Of a stretch of 64,000 nt of DNA, positions 1 through 8,496 are shown piece by piece. Source of the stretch: Litchfieldia sinesaloumensis (GTDB lineage: Bacteria; Bacillota; Bacilli; Bacillales; Bacillaceae_L); the NCBI RefSeq assembly GCF_900156865.1, contig NZ_LT732529.1:2916460-2980459 (forward strand), given 5' to 3'. The number at the start of each line of letters is the position of its first letter. The stretch's first letter is position 1. The translations under genes and the position numbers were made by a program. A model generated the notes under the pieces. That model worked only from the letters and a program-made list of their open reading frames with translations, was not told the DNA's origin and searched no databases.

Positions 1-37
1 GTTCGGATTCCTGCTTTTGATTTGGGTGTATTTGCGC

Positions 38-130
38 AGTGGCAGTATTTCAGAATTAGCGGCAGTATTTTTTAGATAGTGGCAGTAAATATGATATAGT
101 GGCAGTATTTTACAATTAGTGGCAGTAAGT
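38..130. repeat. 20-bp tandem array, at least 5 units
   Basis: The heptamer GGCAGTA starts at 41, 61, 81, 101 and 121, an exact 20-bp period, usually preceded by AGT and followed by TTT; the remaining ~8 bases vary. The array may be cut by the window edge. It lies just beyond the 3' end of the NERD gene. No protein or known element explains it. Confidence 0.85.
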
Positions 131-148
131 TCTCCCGAATGTACATTT

Positions 149-1147
149 TTAGAGTAAGTTGACTTCTGATTTTAGGTCTTGGTCTTTTAAAATGTATGTT
201 CTATCCTTGTATGAACCTTTATAATCTAAATTCAACGAAGATAAGATGTTAGTTGCAGTAGAAACCGACTCAATATCAAGAAAATCACGTAATCGTCGAT
301 TCGTAATTGAATTTCCATAGAGTAAAATATATTCATGTAGGGATTTAATATATGCTTTTGATGAAGAATAATGACAATTTGGACAGCTCCACGATCTGTG
401 TTTTCTAACCATTGGGAGAAAGTCACATTTAGGACAGCGCACACCTTTAATGAGTTCGTGCTCTTTTATACCGTAATGCGCCAGGATATCGTGATCAAAA
501 GGCGTATGTTTCTTTAAGAGCATTTTTGAAAGTTTTTGAAGTTGCTTTTTGTCTAAGACCTTATTGCGATTCCTTTTTTCAAACAACTCGATTTTGGAAA
601 TAAAACTAGGACTTTTAATTATTTTATGAGAGTATTTAAAGTCTTTACTCGCGTCAAGAATCGCATTGGGATTAGTGAAAACAACTAGAGTTTCAATTGG
701 GGGAACAGTGGGCAATTTGAAGGTTTCAAGGAGTTTGCTTAGCTGAAATTGATGTCTATTGATCTGCGCAACTGGGCATTGAAATGATTTCCTCGTATCT
801 TGGTAGGTTTGAATCAGTTGATTAAACGTATCATCAAAATATAATTCGCCGCGATAATTTTTCGCATCAATGATAACGATGAATGCTGGGTTAACCAGTA
901 GGATGTCAATTTCAAAAAAGTGCTCACCGGAGATATCAGGTAGACGAAGATTGTGGAAGATTGTGTAGTTCTTTTCTTTCAAGAAGGTTAGGTGATACCT
1001 TAAAGATTGCTCGCCACGGTACCCTGACATCCTTCTGCCAAATTCATCGCTAATTTCTTGGTATTTCGGGTACGATTTTAGCAATCTTTTAAGCACGACC
1101 TCTATCTTATTAACGCGTATAGGGATTTCAAGTTCTTTTTGTCTCAT
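149..1147 (-). CDS. NERD-domain protein with C-terminal zinc ribbon
   Basis: 332 residues. The N-terminal half carries the nuclease-related (NERD) fold: an acidic EID motif near residue 80 followed by the IIDAKNYRGE strand, which matches the PD-(D/E)XK-like core of this family. Near residue 240 there is a CPKC...CPNC zinc ribbon, then a short helical tail. NERD proteins are thought to act on nucleic acid, but the substrate is rarely known. The ATG follows an AAAGGAG site. The gene stands alone, with the 20-bp repeat array directly downstream. NERD assignment is good; actual nuclease activity is inference. Confidence 0.8.
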   Translation of the reverse strand: MRQKELEIPIRVNKIEVVLKRLLKSYPKYQEISDEFGRRMSGYRGEQSLRYHLTFLKEKNYTIFHNLRLPDISGEHFFEIDILLVNPAFIVIIDAKNYRGELYFDDTFNQLIQTYQDTRKSFQCPVAQINRHQFQLSKLLETFKLPTVPPIETLVVFTNPNAILDASKDFKYSHKIIKSPSFISKIELFEKRNRNKVLDKKQLQKLSKMLLKKHTPFDHDILAHYGIKEHELIKGVRCPKCDFLPMVRKHRSWSCPNCHYSSSKAYIKSLHEYILLYGNSITNRRLRDFLDIESVSTATNILSSLNLDYKGSYKDRTYILKDQDLKSEVNLL

Positions 1148-1266
1148 GTATCAAAACTCCTTTGTGATTGCTACTTCTTTTTTCGACAAAACTCCCTAAA
1201 ATCCTTTATTTATAATATGGTACATTTTTTGGCTGTTAACACAAAAATACGGCCATTAAATCTCGA

Positions 1267-1620
1267 TCACACAAATATCCACCAATACGCTATAGCCATG
1301 AAAACTAATATCGCCACGAATTCAAATAAAAATAGGATGTACTGCTTTTTTTCAGGCTCATATTTCCAGTGCATAAAGGCACGGAACAAATTGAGAATAG
1401 AGATAAAACCCAAAATATATAGAAATACATTATCCATAAAGAACCATAGGCTAATCATATAGACTACAAAAAGAAAGATTTCAATTCCAGTCTGTATCTT
1501 ATTAACAGATCGCGCCCATCCTTTCCTTTTCTCGATATTGAATTTGTTTCGTAAATAGGCAGTACCTATCCAATCAATTATAAATGCAGCAATCACCAAA
1601 ATAATGAACTTTAAAATCAT
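1267..1620 (-). CDS. small integral membrane protein, DUF4181-like
   Basis: 117 residues with an N-terminal membrane helix, a basic linker containing KRKGWARSVNK, and two or three further hydrophobic segments. The layout resembles small Bacillus membrane proteins of the DUF4181 type, but I assign this only weakly. Start ATG is preceded by AAGGTGA. It is the last gene of a three-gene minus-strand operon, nine bases after the preceding membrane protein, so the two may work together in the membrane. No catalytic motif is seen. Confidence 0.6.
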   Translation of the reverse strand: MILKFIILVIAAFIIDWIGTAYLRNKFNIEKRKGWARSVNKIQTGIEIFLFVVYMISLWFFMDNVFLYILGFISILNLFRAFMHWKYEPEKKQYILFLFEFVAILVFMAIAYWWIFV

Positions 1621-1629
1621 GGATTCACC

Positions 1630-2046
1630 TTAACCTCTCCGCAGATTCACACCGATTAAATTAACTAAAGCCACATAAAATGGATACACAATACACAAAC
1701 CAATCAATACTAACCCAACGCCAGGATGGGGAATCTCCCCCGGATCTTTGATTGGGAAGAGTGAAGCAAATATATAAACAAAGATTACTAGATAAGGCAC
1801 CCATAGCAGTGCGGACCAGTAACTAGATTTTATCCCCTGCATCCACCGTTTTGTTAGAAAAATAAATACAAATGTTGCTCCGATAAATCCCACAAAAATA
1901 ACGATAGGCACTAAATTCGATACACTCCCAAGCTCCAAACCTGTGAGTCTACTAATCCGATACACATTTAACATAAGTTCAATCGCTACAAACAATGCAA
2001 GAGCATAAAAGATGCTAATTGCATTAAGCTTTATGAAATATTTCAT
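1630..2046 (-). CDS. four-helix membrane protein, unknown function
   Basis: 138 residues with four predicted membrane segments (about 8-28, 44-66, 76-97 and 108-130) and a basic C-terminus NLRRG. Its ATG overlaps the stop of the upstream gene by four bases (ATGA), which implies translational coupling. I do not recognise a family. Its place between a soluble protein and another membrane protein suggests a small envelope-associated operon. Confidence 0.65.
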   Translation of the reverse strand: MKYFIKLNAISIFYALALFVAIELMLNVYRISRLTGLELGSVSNLVPIVIFVGFIGATFVFIFLTKRWMQGIKSSYWSALLWVPYLVIFVYIFASLFPIKDPGEIPHPGVGLVLIGLCIVYPFYVALVNLIGVNLRRG

Positions 2047-2639
2047 AACTCCATTTTAAACTCCAATCTGGCTGGAGCTTCTCGATGTGGAGTCTGATAG
2101 TCTTTGAATTGTAACGTTAAACCCTTCAATTCATCTGGTAATGGTGGTGATACGACAAAACGATATGACATGTGACTACCAGATCCACTGCCACCTTCTG
2201 TTCTGCAATTATACCCTTCTCCGATTTGTAAATCCCAGAATGTGTGTACATGGACTTCTTCTAACTCACCTGAAGCATCCCAATCTATATTTAAATTGAT
2301 CACGCTAGCATTCGAGTATTGTCGAATAAAATTGACTGTATAAAGTACGTTATTGATTTCAACCGCTTTTTGAATTGGTATGTGCTTTCTAAATCCTTCG
2401 GGCTCGACACTTGGCTGGAAATGTTTTTCAGAACGTAATGTTTCAAATACAACATGCAAAAACTCCTCGTAGAATCCATATCTGTTTGCCCATTCTGAAA
2501 TTATGTCTTCCTTTGGTAATCCAGGATTATCATTCGATAATTCCTTTCTCTTCTTTAAAAGCGCACAAATTTGCTCATCTACTTCTAGAAGTCTTTCTTC
2601 ATAATGTACCTCTGGTCGCTCGAACGGTAATCGTTTCAT
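2043..2639 (-). CDS. hypothetical soluble protein, first gene of a membrane operon
   Basis: 198 residues from the ATG at 2639, chosen over a GTG six bases upstream because GAGGAGG sits seven bases before it. The N-terminal ~60 residues are helical with the segment EVDEQICALLKKRKELS, reminiscent of the first helix of chorismate-mutase-like proteins, though too little to call it one. The C-terminal half is beta-rich with a Gly/Ser stretch GGSGSGSH near residue 155. Function unknown. It overlaps the next gene by four bases. Confidence 0.6.
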   Translation of the reverse strand: MKRLPFERPEVHYEERLLEVDEQICALLKKRKELSNDNPGLPKEDIISEWANRYGFYEEFLHVVFETLRSEKHFQPSVEPEGFRKHIPIQKAVEINNVLYTVNFIRQYSNASVINLNIDWDASGELEEVHVHTFWDLQIGEGYNCRTEGGSGSGSHMSYRFVVSPPLPDELKGLTLQFKDYQTPHREAPARLEFKMEL

Positions 2640-2751
2640 CTTCACTCCTCCTCACAAAAACATTTTAACATATTCTGGTATAACCTATAAATAAATCCAG
2701 CAACTACTGGTCAAACTATAAACACGATTTTTGAGGTAGGAGGCGAGATTA

Positions 2752-4413
2752 TTGGATAAAGGATTATCTATTTTTGCACTTGGCGGGATTAACGAGATTG
2801 GAAAAAACATGTATGTGCTTCAGTATGATGATGATATTTTGGTGATTGATTGCGGATCAAAGTTTCCTGATGAAAGTCTACTTGGCATTGATTTGATTAT
2901 ACCGGACATTAGCTATTTGGAGGAAAATCGCGAAAAAATTCGTGGAATGCTTGTTACACATGGGCATGAGGATCACATTGGTGGAATTCCCTATTTTCTC
3001 AAAAAACTCAATGTGCCGATTTATGCGACACGCTTTACACTTGGTTTAATTGAATTAAAGCTTACGGAAAATCGACTTCTAGCGGACACTGAGCTCATAC
3101 AAATTGATGCGGATACAAAAATTGAGTTTGGAAAAATAGCCGTTTCTTTTTTCAAAGTGAATCATAGCATTCCTGATTGCCTCGGCATTGTGTTTGACAC
3201 GCCTGAAGGCCGCATTGTACATACTGGTGACTTCAAGTTCGATTTGACACCTGTGAATGACCAGCATTCCGACATTCATCGCATGGCCGAAATTGGTCGA
3301 GAGGGTGTGCTTCTATTACTATCAGAAAGTACAAATGCAGAACGCCCTGGTTCGACTCCGACTGAATTAAAAGTTGGGAATAGTATTGAGGAAGCTTTTA
3401 TGAAGGCAAAACGGAAGGTCTTTGTATCAACATTTGCTTCGAATATTAGTCGGGTCCAGCAGGTTGTCGATGCCGCTATGAAGACGAATCGCAAGCTTGC
3501 GCTATTAGGGCGAAGCATGGTGAACGTTGTTGATGTCGCTGTCGAACGTGGATATTTGAACCTACCTGATGGGATGTTGATTGATGCGAAAGAGATAAAT
3601 AATCTCGCACCGGAGAAGGTTTGTATTTTATGTACTGGAAGTCAGGGAGAACCAATGGCAGCACTCTCTCGCCTATCAAACGCAAGCTACCGAGATGCGC
3701 AAATCTTGCCTGAAGATACAGTGATATTGGCGGCTGGGCCAATTCCAGGTAATGAGAAAAATGTATCTCGCATCATAGATAATCTGTTCCAGCTTGGAGC
3801 TGTTGTTTTATATGGTGGCAGTGCGACTGGTATGCATGTTTCTGGACACGGATATCAGGAGGAACTGAAGCTTATGCTGACCTTAATGAAGCCGAGATAT
3901 TTTGTTCCGATTCACGGCGAATATCGAATGCTTCATCAACACAAATTGCTGGCAGCATCCGTTGGAGTGGATCCGGATAATACGTTCATCATCCAAAATG
4001 GTGATGTCGTTGATGTTAAAAATTCGGAGGCTGTTCAAACGCGAAAAGTTCCTTCTGGTGATACATATGTGGATGGAATTGGTGTCGGCGATGTGGGCGA
4101 CATTATACTCCGTGACCGTAAGCAATTGTCAGAGGATGGAATGGTCGTTATCGTTGTAACGCTTAGTAGAAGAGATCAGAAAATCCTTTCAGGACCAGAT
4201 ACCATCACAAGAGGATTTGTGTTCAACCGAGATTCGGAGGAGCTGCTCCGTGAGACAAACCGGCTTGTGAAAAAATCTATACTTGATCTGCAAGGTGAAA
4301 ACAAATACCAATGGAATGCAATGAAACGAGAAATTAAAAAGACTGTGGGGCAATACTTATTTACTCAGACGAAACGTAAGCCGATGATATTACCATTTAT
4401 CATAGAAGTATAA
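2752..4413 (+). CDS. ribonuclease J family protein
   Basis: 553 residues, the usual RNase J length. The metallo-beta-lactamase motif THGHEDHIGG (residues 69-78), the HTGDFKFD motif near 158, the beta-CASP domain with TGSQGEP, the PIHGEYRML motif near 388 and the C-terminal PMILPFIIEV are all present. RNase J is a dual 5' exonuclease/endonuclease in mRNA decay and RNA maturation. TTG start with AGGTAGGAGG upstream. It is not next to rpoY (ykzG), as rnjA normally is, so it may be an additional paralogue rather than RNase J1 itself. Family certain; which paralogue is unsettled. Confidence 0.93.
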   Translation: MDKGLSIFALGGINEIGKNMYVLQYDDDILVIDCGSKFPDESLLGIDLIIPDISYLEENREKIRGMLVTHGHEDHIGGIPYFLKKLNVPIYATRFTLGLIELKLTENRLLADTELIQIDADTKIEFGKIAVSFFKVNHSIPDCLGIVFDTPEGRIVHTGDFKFDLTPVNDQHSDIHRMAEIGREGVLLLLSESTNAERPGSTPTELKVGNSIEEAFMKAKRKVFVSTFASNISRVQQVVDAAMKTNRKLALLGRSMVNVVDVAVERGYLNLPDGMLIDAKEINNLAPEKVCILCTGSQGEPMAALSRLSNASYRDAQILPEDTVILAAGPIPGNEKNVSRIIDNLFQLGAVVLYGGSATGMHVSGHGYQEELKLMLTLMKPRYFVPIHGEYRMLHQHKLLAASVGVDPDNTFIIQNGDVVDVKNSEAVQTRKVPSGDTYVDGIGVGDVGDIILRDRKQLSEDGMVVIVVTLSRRDQKILSGPDTITRGFVFNRDSEELLRETNRLVKKSILDLQGENKYQWNAMKREIKKTVGQYLFTQTKRKPMILPFIIEV

Positions 4414-4492
4414 CCCTCCGATTATGAACTGCACCTCGAATTGTTCGTTTTGTGTCTAACAATTTTGGTGCAGTTCAAATACTGTAGGGTTA
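4411..4492. terminator. nested bidirectional terminator
   Basis: TGAACTGCACC at 4425-4435 pairs with GGTGCAGTTCA at 4467-4477. An outer pair TAACCCT/AGGGTTA at 4411-4417 and 4486-4492 encloses it. It lies between the convergent ribonuclease J and TPR genes. Confidence 0.75.
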
Positions 4493-4494
4493 TT

Positions 4495-4968
4495 CTAATT
4501 CCAAACGTCGTCTAACTTATCCGCGTAGAATTCAATTGCTCGTTTGTATTGCTGAATATTCTTGTCTTTAGAAGACATGGCTAAGCCCTTTAATAGTAGT
4601 TCCATTGCTTCCTGATGTCGATTGAGATTATAAAGTGTCATCGCAAAAAAAGCCTTTAAAGCCTGGTTTTCAGGAAACAATTGAACACCTTTTATTAAGA
4701 CTTCCGAAGATTTTTCATATAGTCCAAGTGTGCGATATGTGCTGCCTAACCCCAATATTGCTCCTTCCAAATCTTCACCATCTAAGCCGAGTTTAATGGC
4801 CTTTTCATAAAAAGAGATAGCCTTCTCTTCTAATCCCAACACATCAAAACTCCAAGCAACCTGATAGTTTACTTGAGGGTCATCCGGGAACTCCTTTACC
4901 AAACTCAATAATCTTTCGTTCGATTCCTTAAGTTTACCCTCTTTCCTTAGTTCAAGAGCTTGCTCCAT
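4495..4968 (-). CDS. tetratricopeptide repeat protein
   Basis: 157 residues from the ATG at 4968 (MEQALELRK), which has AAGGAG eleven bases upstream; a longer frame back to 4995 lacks a site. Three to four TPR units fill the chain, with typical pairs such as NYQVAWSFDVLGLEEKAISF and a second helix-turn-helix around residues 60-90. TPRs form protein-protein scaffolds and the partner is unknown. It overlaps the end of the isochorismatase gene by 17 bases and is probably co-translated with it. Confidence 0.85.
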   Translation of the reverse strand: MEQALELRKEGKLKESNERLLSLVKEFPDDPQVNYQVAWSFDVLGLEEKAISFYEKAIKLGLDGEDLEGAILGLGSTYRTLGLYEKSSEVLIKGVQLFPENQALKAFFAMTLYNLNRHQEAMELLLKGLAMSSKDKNIQQYKRAIEFYADKLDDVWN

Positions 4969-5494
4969 ATTGATAGCTCTCCTTATACTCCTCAAAGTCT
5001 AGCACCTCAATAACATCTGACCAGTGCAAAGCCGTGCCAACGAAATCCCTAATATCAAGATTAGCCATCTCATAGGTTTCACCGTCGTTTGTAGTTCCGG
5101 TGGCATCCTCAATAAACGTTACATCGTATCCACGGTCAAAAGCTGAAATAGCGGTAAACATACAACAGAATTCTGTATTAAATCCCGTAATAAAAATCTG
5201 TTTAACACCTAACTCATCTAAAAGCCCTGCAAGATTCGTTTGAAAAAAGGAGCTAGGGGTTGTTTTTTCAACAACATAATCTGCATACTCTTTAACTGAT
5301 TCATGCAACTCGGAGCCTTCAGAGCCTCGATAAAGAGGACTTTCCTCCACTTCGTCAAAATGGCGAACCATGATGACCGGTAGTTTTTTCGCTTTAAAAT
5401 CCTGAATAATGTGTTGAATTTTGGTTAATTCCTCACTAAAATCTTTGAAATTCACGATTCCATTTTGCACATCTATTACTAGTAACGCTTGCAT
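4952..5494 (-). CDS. isochorismatase-family cysteine hydrolase
   Basis: 180 residues with the triad typical of the family: Asp8 in VIDVQNG, Lys77 in EKTTPSSF and Cys110 in TEFCCMF, which follows the cis-peptide region TGFN. Members hydrolyse isochorismate, nicotinamide or other amides and ureides; the substrate cannot be read here. It sits four bases after the VOC gene stop and overlaps the TPR gene, so the three form one minus-strand unit. Confidence 0.88.
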   Translation of the reverse strand: MQALLVIDVQNGIVNFKDFSEELTKIQHIIQDFKAKKLPVIMVRHFDEVEESPLYRGSEGSELHESVKEYADYVVEKTTPSSFFQTNLAGLLDELGVKQIFITGFNTEFCCMFTAISAFDRGYDVTFIEDATGTTNDGETYEMANLDIRDFVGTALHWSDVIEVLDFEEYKESYQYGASS

Positions 5495-5498
5495 TGTA

Positions 5499-5906
5499 TT
5501 AACCTCTCTTTTTAAAATGTGGGCTCAGTTCACTCCAGACATCAAACCGATTGCCGTCAGGGTCACTAAAGACAAAGTTATACCCAGCATGACCACGATC
5601 TTCAATGTCTCCAACCGTTATATCCCGTTCCATAAATTCTTGATGTACATTCTCTAAAGCTTGTAAACCATCAACCTCAAAGGTTAGTGAAAAACGCTCA
5701 TTCCCCTTGGCGTCAATAAAATTTGCGGTTTGACCTGGTTGTGATGCGACTAGAAAAAAGCTTTGATTAGCTAACTCAATAATGGCCTTGTCCTCATCAA
5801 TATAATTTAGCTGCCCACCTAGTTTTTCTGTGTACCAAGCTGCAGATTGCTCTACGTTTATAACAGGAAGATATGTGGTTCCAACACGTAATAATTTCTG
5901 TGACAT
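5499..5906 (-). CDS. VOC (glyoxalase/bleomycin resistance) family protein
   Basis: 135 residues with two beta-alpha-beta-beta-beta modules. The first begins TTYLPVINVEQSAAWYTEKLG; the second ends in the hallmark FSDPDGNRFDVWSE. VOC proteins bind a metal and act as glyoxalases, dioxygenases or drug-binding proteins; the specific role is not visible. A good GGAGG site precedes the ATG. First gene of a unit with the isochorismatase-like and TPR genes. Confidence 0.85.
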   Translation of the reverse strand: MSQKLLRVGTTYLPVINVEQSAAWYTEKLGGQLNYIDEDKAIIELANQSFFLVASQPGQTANFIDAKGNERFSLTFEVDGLQALENVHQEFMERDITVGDIEDRGHAGYNFVFSDPDGNRFDVWSELSPHFKKRG

Positions 5907-6007
5907 TGGTGTGTGCCTCCTTTATACAACAGAATTTCAATATGTACTCTATTCGAGTTTTATACAGATATCCCTTTTATTACATGAAAATTTTCCCAAC
6001 AAAAAAA

Positions 6008-6034
6008 AGCCTCGTCCATATTTGGAAGGGCTCA
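6008..6034 (-). terminator. terminator of the AHSA1-like gene
   Basis: On the minus strand AGCCCTTCCA and TGGACGAGGCT can form an imperfect hairpin followed by a run of eight T. Confidence 0.6.
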
Positions 6035-6514
6035 TTAGTTGGTAAACCTTTTAATTGCTTGTATATATTTTTCATATAACGGTTTCCATAGTGCTTCTCG
6101 GTTCTCTACTTTTTTGCCATCTAACAAAACACCAATGACATCCAAACAAACATGCCAACCCGCCAAGTCCTTTGGAGTATGGTCGGTTAAAGTAGTGATA
6201 GTTTCATTTAAAAGCAGCTTACAACCTGCAGTTTCAGGTGAAAGTTCAAAACGAACATGGTCGTCTCCCCACGTGTATTCCAAAACAGAGTGGCTGCTGA
6301 AATCTGTGATAATCATTTCCTCAAAGTTGCCATCTCCCATATCAAATAAGAGGCGCCCACCCTTACGAAGGTCATCTACTTTTAATTCTTGAAACCAGGT
6401 TGACAATTTATCATTATCTGTCAGCATCGCCCAAACCTCATCAACAGAGTGGTTATAATGACGTTCAAATGTAGCTTTGAAATTATGTTCACTTTTTTCA
6501 ATCGTTGCGAGCAT
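6035..6514 (-). CDS. SRPBCC / AHSA1-like protein
   Basis: 159 residues. The N-terminal FERHYNHSVDEVWAMLTDN segment, the central GGRLLFDMGDG and the long C-terminal helix WKPLYEKYIQAIKRF are typical of START/AHSA1-type lipid- or ligand-binding folds. Start at 6514 is preferred because AAAGGAGG lies six bases before it; an upstream in-frame ATG touches the ribosome site. Ligand unknown. Single gene with its own terminator. Confidence 0.82.
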   Translation of the reverse strand: MLATIEKSEHNFKATFERHYNHSVDEVWAMLTDNDKLSTWFQELKVDDLRKGGRLLFDMGDGNFEEMIITDFSSHSVLEYTWGDDHVRFELSPETAGCKLLLNETITTLTDHTPKDLAGWHVCLDVIGVLLDGKKVENREALWKPLYEKYIQAIKRFTN

Positions 6515-6545
6515 ACCCATCCTCCTTTTGCTTTACGTTAGTATA

Positions 6546-7019
6546 CTACTCCCTCACCTCTAACGCAAAAGCATAAAACGCATCCCCATTTGATACATTT
6601 TCCTGTTTTTCATCCATCCACCAGACCCCGTAATCATAGTAATATACACCTTTTTCCTCTGGCGCTGCAAAACGGTGATCTTCTACCTCTACCTCCGTTT
6701 CCTCCCCGTCGATTGTTTGTAATAGGTGGAACTCATTTGGGAGTGGCTCATATTCCATCACAATTTGGATTTCCTCACCTGGCTTCACGACAATTGGACT
6801 TTTCCCTTCCAATAGGGCCTCAGCTCCAGCAGTGTCTACGCATACACTTTGTGAGCCTGTGGTCCAGCAATAGGTGCCAAGAATGGTTTGATATGTTTCG
6901 TCCCCAACTTGAATATTCGTTTCGGGTGGTTCGCTTCCTGTAAGCTTACTAGAATTATTTCCACAACCGGCTAATGTAATTGAAATGCCTACTAAAAGTA
7001 CAAGTATCCACTTTTTCAC
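6546..7019 (-). CDS. lipoprotein, unknown function
   Basis: 157 residues. A type II signal peptide ends at the lipobox LAGC (Cys19), so the mature protein is tethered to the outer face of the membrane. The body is beta-rich and acidic. Two cysteines in the stretch YCWTTGSQSVC may form a disulfide. Such small lipoproteins are common in Bacillaceae, and I do not recognise a specific family. Confidence 0.78.
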   Translation of the reverse strand: MKKWILVLLVGISITLAGCGNNSSKLTGSEPPETNIQVGDETYQTILGTYCWTTGSQSVCVDTAGAEALLEGKSPIVVKPGEEIQIVMEYEPLPNEFHLLQTIDGEETEVEVEDHRFAAPEEKGVYYYDYGVWWMDEKQENVSNGDAFYAFALEVRE

Positions 7020-7100
7020 TTTGTGCCTCCCTTATCCGCTATACCCTAACTGACGAAACATTCTAAAAAAAGGTTACATATTTTGAAACCGAAGGACTTA

Positions 7101-7141
7101 TTTCAACGTATAATTGGTATAATGGATTATATACGTTGAAA
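7101..7141 (+). promoter_or_regulatory. 12-bp dyad around an extended -10 promoter
   Basis: TTTCAACGTATA at 7101-7112 and its exact complement TATACGTTGAAA at 7130-7141 flank a 17-base centre holding TGGTATAAT, an extended -10 (TATAAT at 7118-7123). The arrangement fits an operator of a dimeric regulator in front of the gene at 7168. The regulator is unknown. Confidence 0.65.
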
Positions 7142-7167
7142 GGGTATTTTTGTAAGGAGGTTAATTT

Positions 7168-7392
7168 ATGACAGGTATAGTTGCGGTTGTCATGGTATTT
7201 TCGATTCCACTTGTTGCCATTATTACGAGCCATTTTCAAACTCAATCAAAATATAAACATAAAATGATACAAGAAGAATTAGAGCTTGAAAAACTCAAAC
7301 ATGAGAACTATTTGCTTGAAACAGAAAAAATGCGCGTTGAGCTTGAGAAAATGAAGCTTGAGGCCCCAAAGGATGAAACGAAAATTATATAA
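7168..7392 (+). CDS. small membrane-anchored coiled-coil protein
   Basis: 74 residues: one N-terminal membrane helix (about 3-20), then a highly charged heptad-like helix from residue 30 to 66 rich in Glu, Lys and Leu. AAGGAGG precedes the ATG. It looks like a short bitopic protein that could oligomerise at the membrane. Family not recognised. Its promoter is embedded in a perfect dyad, so its expression is probably controlled. A strong terminator follows. Confidence 0.75.
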   Translation: MTGIVAVVMVFSIPLVAIITSHFQTQSKYKHKMIQEELELEKLKHENYLLETEKMRVELEKMKLEAPKDETKII

Positions 7393-7407
7393 TCGAAACT
7401 GATTTTG

Positions 7408-7449
7408 AACTAGGTAGACAAAGTCATTTATGGCTTTGTCTACCTAGTT
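7408..7449. terminator. strong bidirectional terminator
   Basis: AACTAGGTAGACAAAG (7408-7423) is perfectly complementary to CTTTGTCTACCTAGTT (7434-7449), a 16-bp stem with a 10-base loop, followed by T runs on the plus strand. It overlaps the stop codon of the convergent ASCH gene. Confidence 0.9.
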
Positions 7450-7890
7450 TTTTACATCTACCAACACGAAGCGTTCACAAACAAGAAGCATGTCCTCTGA
7501 AAACTCTAAGCCTACTTGTTTTAACTCTTCTGTGAAGAACTTGATATGTACGTCTTTCCAATACTGATAGGTCCGATCACCTTCACCTTCAGCAATTGCG
7601 AATTCCTCAGGAACCTCGTTCATTGGCTGAATGGTTACTTCAACGTTCTTAATGATTGCTACCGGGTCATCTTTACTATTTAAGAGAATGCTATAGTGGT
7701 CCACCGTTGGTAGTGGTTCATTTTCAATCTCGTAAAAAACATGTCCAGAACAGGTTGCTGTTTTAACTCCATCAATTACTAATTGAGCTAGGTAATCTGG
7801 GTCTGCCCCAAATTGCCATGCATTCACTGATTCTGGTTGCTCTTTTCCTTTCCAAAATTCATCCCAATATTGTTTAGCGGCTCTATTCAT
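7444..7890 (-). CDS. ASCH-domain protein
   Basis: 148 residues from the ATG at 7890, with GGAGG eight bases upstream. The ASCH fold signature is clear: AWQFGADPDYLAQLVIDG followed by KTATCSGHVF, then a beta-barrel with VAIIKNVEVT and the helix EFAIAEGEGDRTYQYWKDVH. ASCH domains resemble PUA RNA-binding folds and some have amidohydrolase activity on modified cytidines. Which applies here is unknown. Convergent with the small membrane protein gene. Confidence 0.85.
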   Translation of the reverse strand: MNRAAKQYWDEFWKGKEQPESVNAWQFGADPDYLAQLVIDGVKTATCSGHVFYEIENEPLPTVDHYSILLNSKDDPVAIIKNVEVTIQPMNEVPEEFAIAEGEGDRTYQYWKDVHIKFFTEELKQVGLEFSEDMLLVCERFVLVDVKN

Positions 7891-7917
7891 TGCACTCACC
7901 TCCTACTTCAATCTATA

Positions 7918-8418
7918 TTATAATTTGCTGATAAAGTCGTTAATTTCCCTTTTACCTCTTAAAATAATCACTGTCTTTTCCTTCGAAAGTCGTTCAAGTC
8001 GTTCCTGCATTTTTTGTAAACGAGGCTTATATGTTGTCCAGATAAATTTGATAAACTCCCATTCCATTCTTTCGGTGCACCCGAGGTCTGGGCGTTTTTT
8101 TCCAATATGGGTAAAATAGCGTCTAAAAACCCGATATAGACACAGATATCGTGGAAGTTCGAGATAGATGATTGTGTCTGCCTGCTTGGCTCGTAGTTCG
8201 AAAGTCTTCGTGTAATTACCATCAATAATCCAGCTGTCGTTTTGAAGTATTTCTTCATGGCTAGCTGCGAACTCTTCATATGTCGCTTCAACCCAGCCAG
8301 ATTTCCAAAAGTAACTGTCTAAATGGTAGACATTAATTCCAATTTTCTTTCCCAATTTATGAGCAAAGGTTGATTTTCCAACTCCTGGTGATATACCGAT
8401 GACCATGACTTTCTTCAT
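7918..8418 (-). CDS. P-loop kinase-like protein (topology modulation / FlaR-like)
   Basis: 166 residues with Walker A GISPGVGKST at 8-17 and the segment HLDSYFWKSGWVEATYEEF typical of the adenylate-kinase-like FlaR / topology modulation family. The lid-like region contains the basic RVFRRYF. These are presumed small-molecule nucleotide kinases; the historical link with DNA topology is not biochemically firm. GAGGTG precedes the ATG. Separate from its neighbours. Confidence 0.85.
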   Translation of the reverse strand: MKKVMVIGISPGVGKSTFAHKLGKKIGINVYHLDSYFWKSGWVEATYEEFAASHEEILQNDSWIIDGNYTKTFELRAKQADTIIYLELPRYLCLYRVFRRYFTHIGKKRPDLGCTERMEWEFIKFIWTTYKPRLQKMQERLERLSKEKTVIILRGKREINDFISKL

Positions 8419-8496
8419 ATAACACCTCGCAAATTTTTATCCTCTCATGCTATAATTTTGGTAGTTTGTTAGACTTTATAAAAGGGGTAAATTAAC

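Noticed and set aside
1139-1462. Plus-strand 107-residue ORF
   Set aside because: Antisense to the membrane protein at 1267 and no ribosome site.
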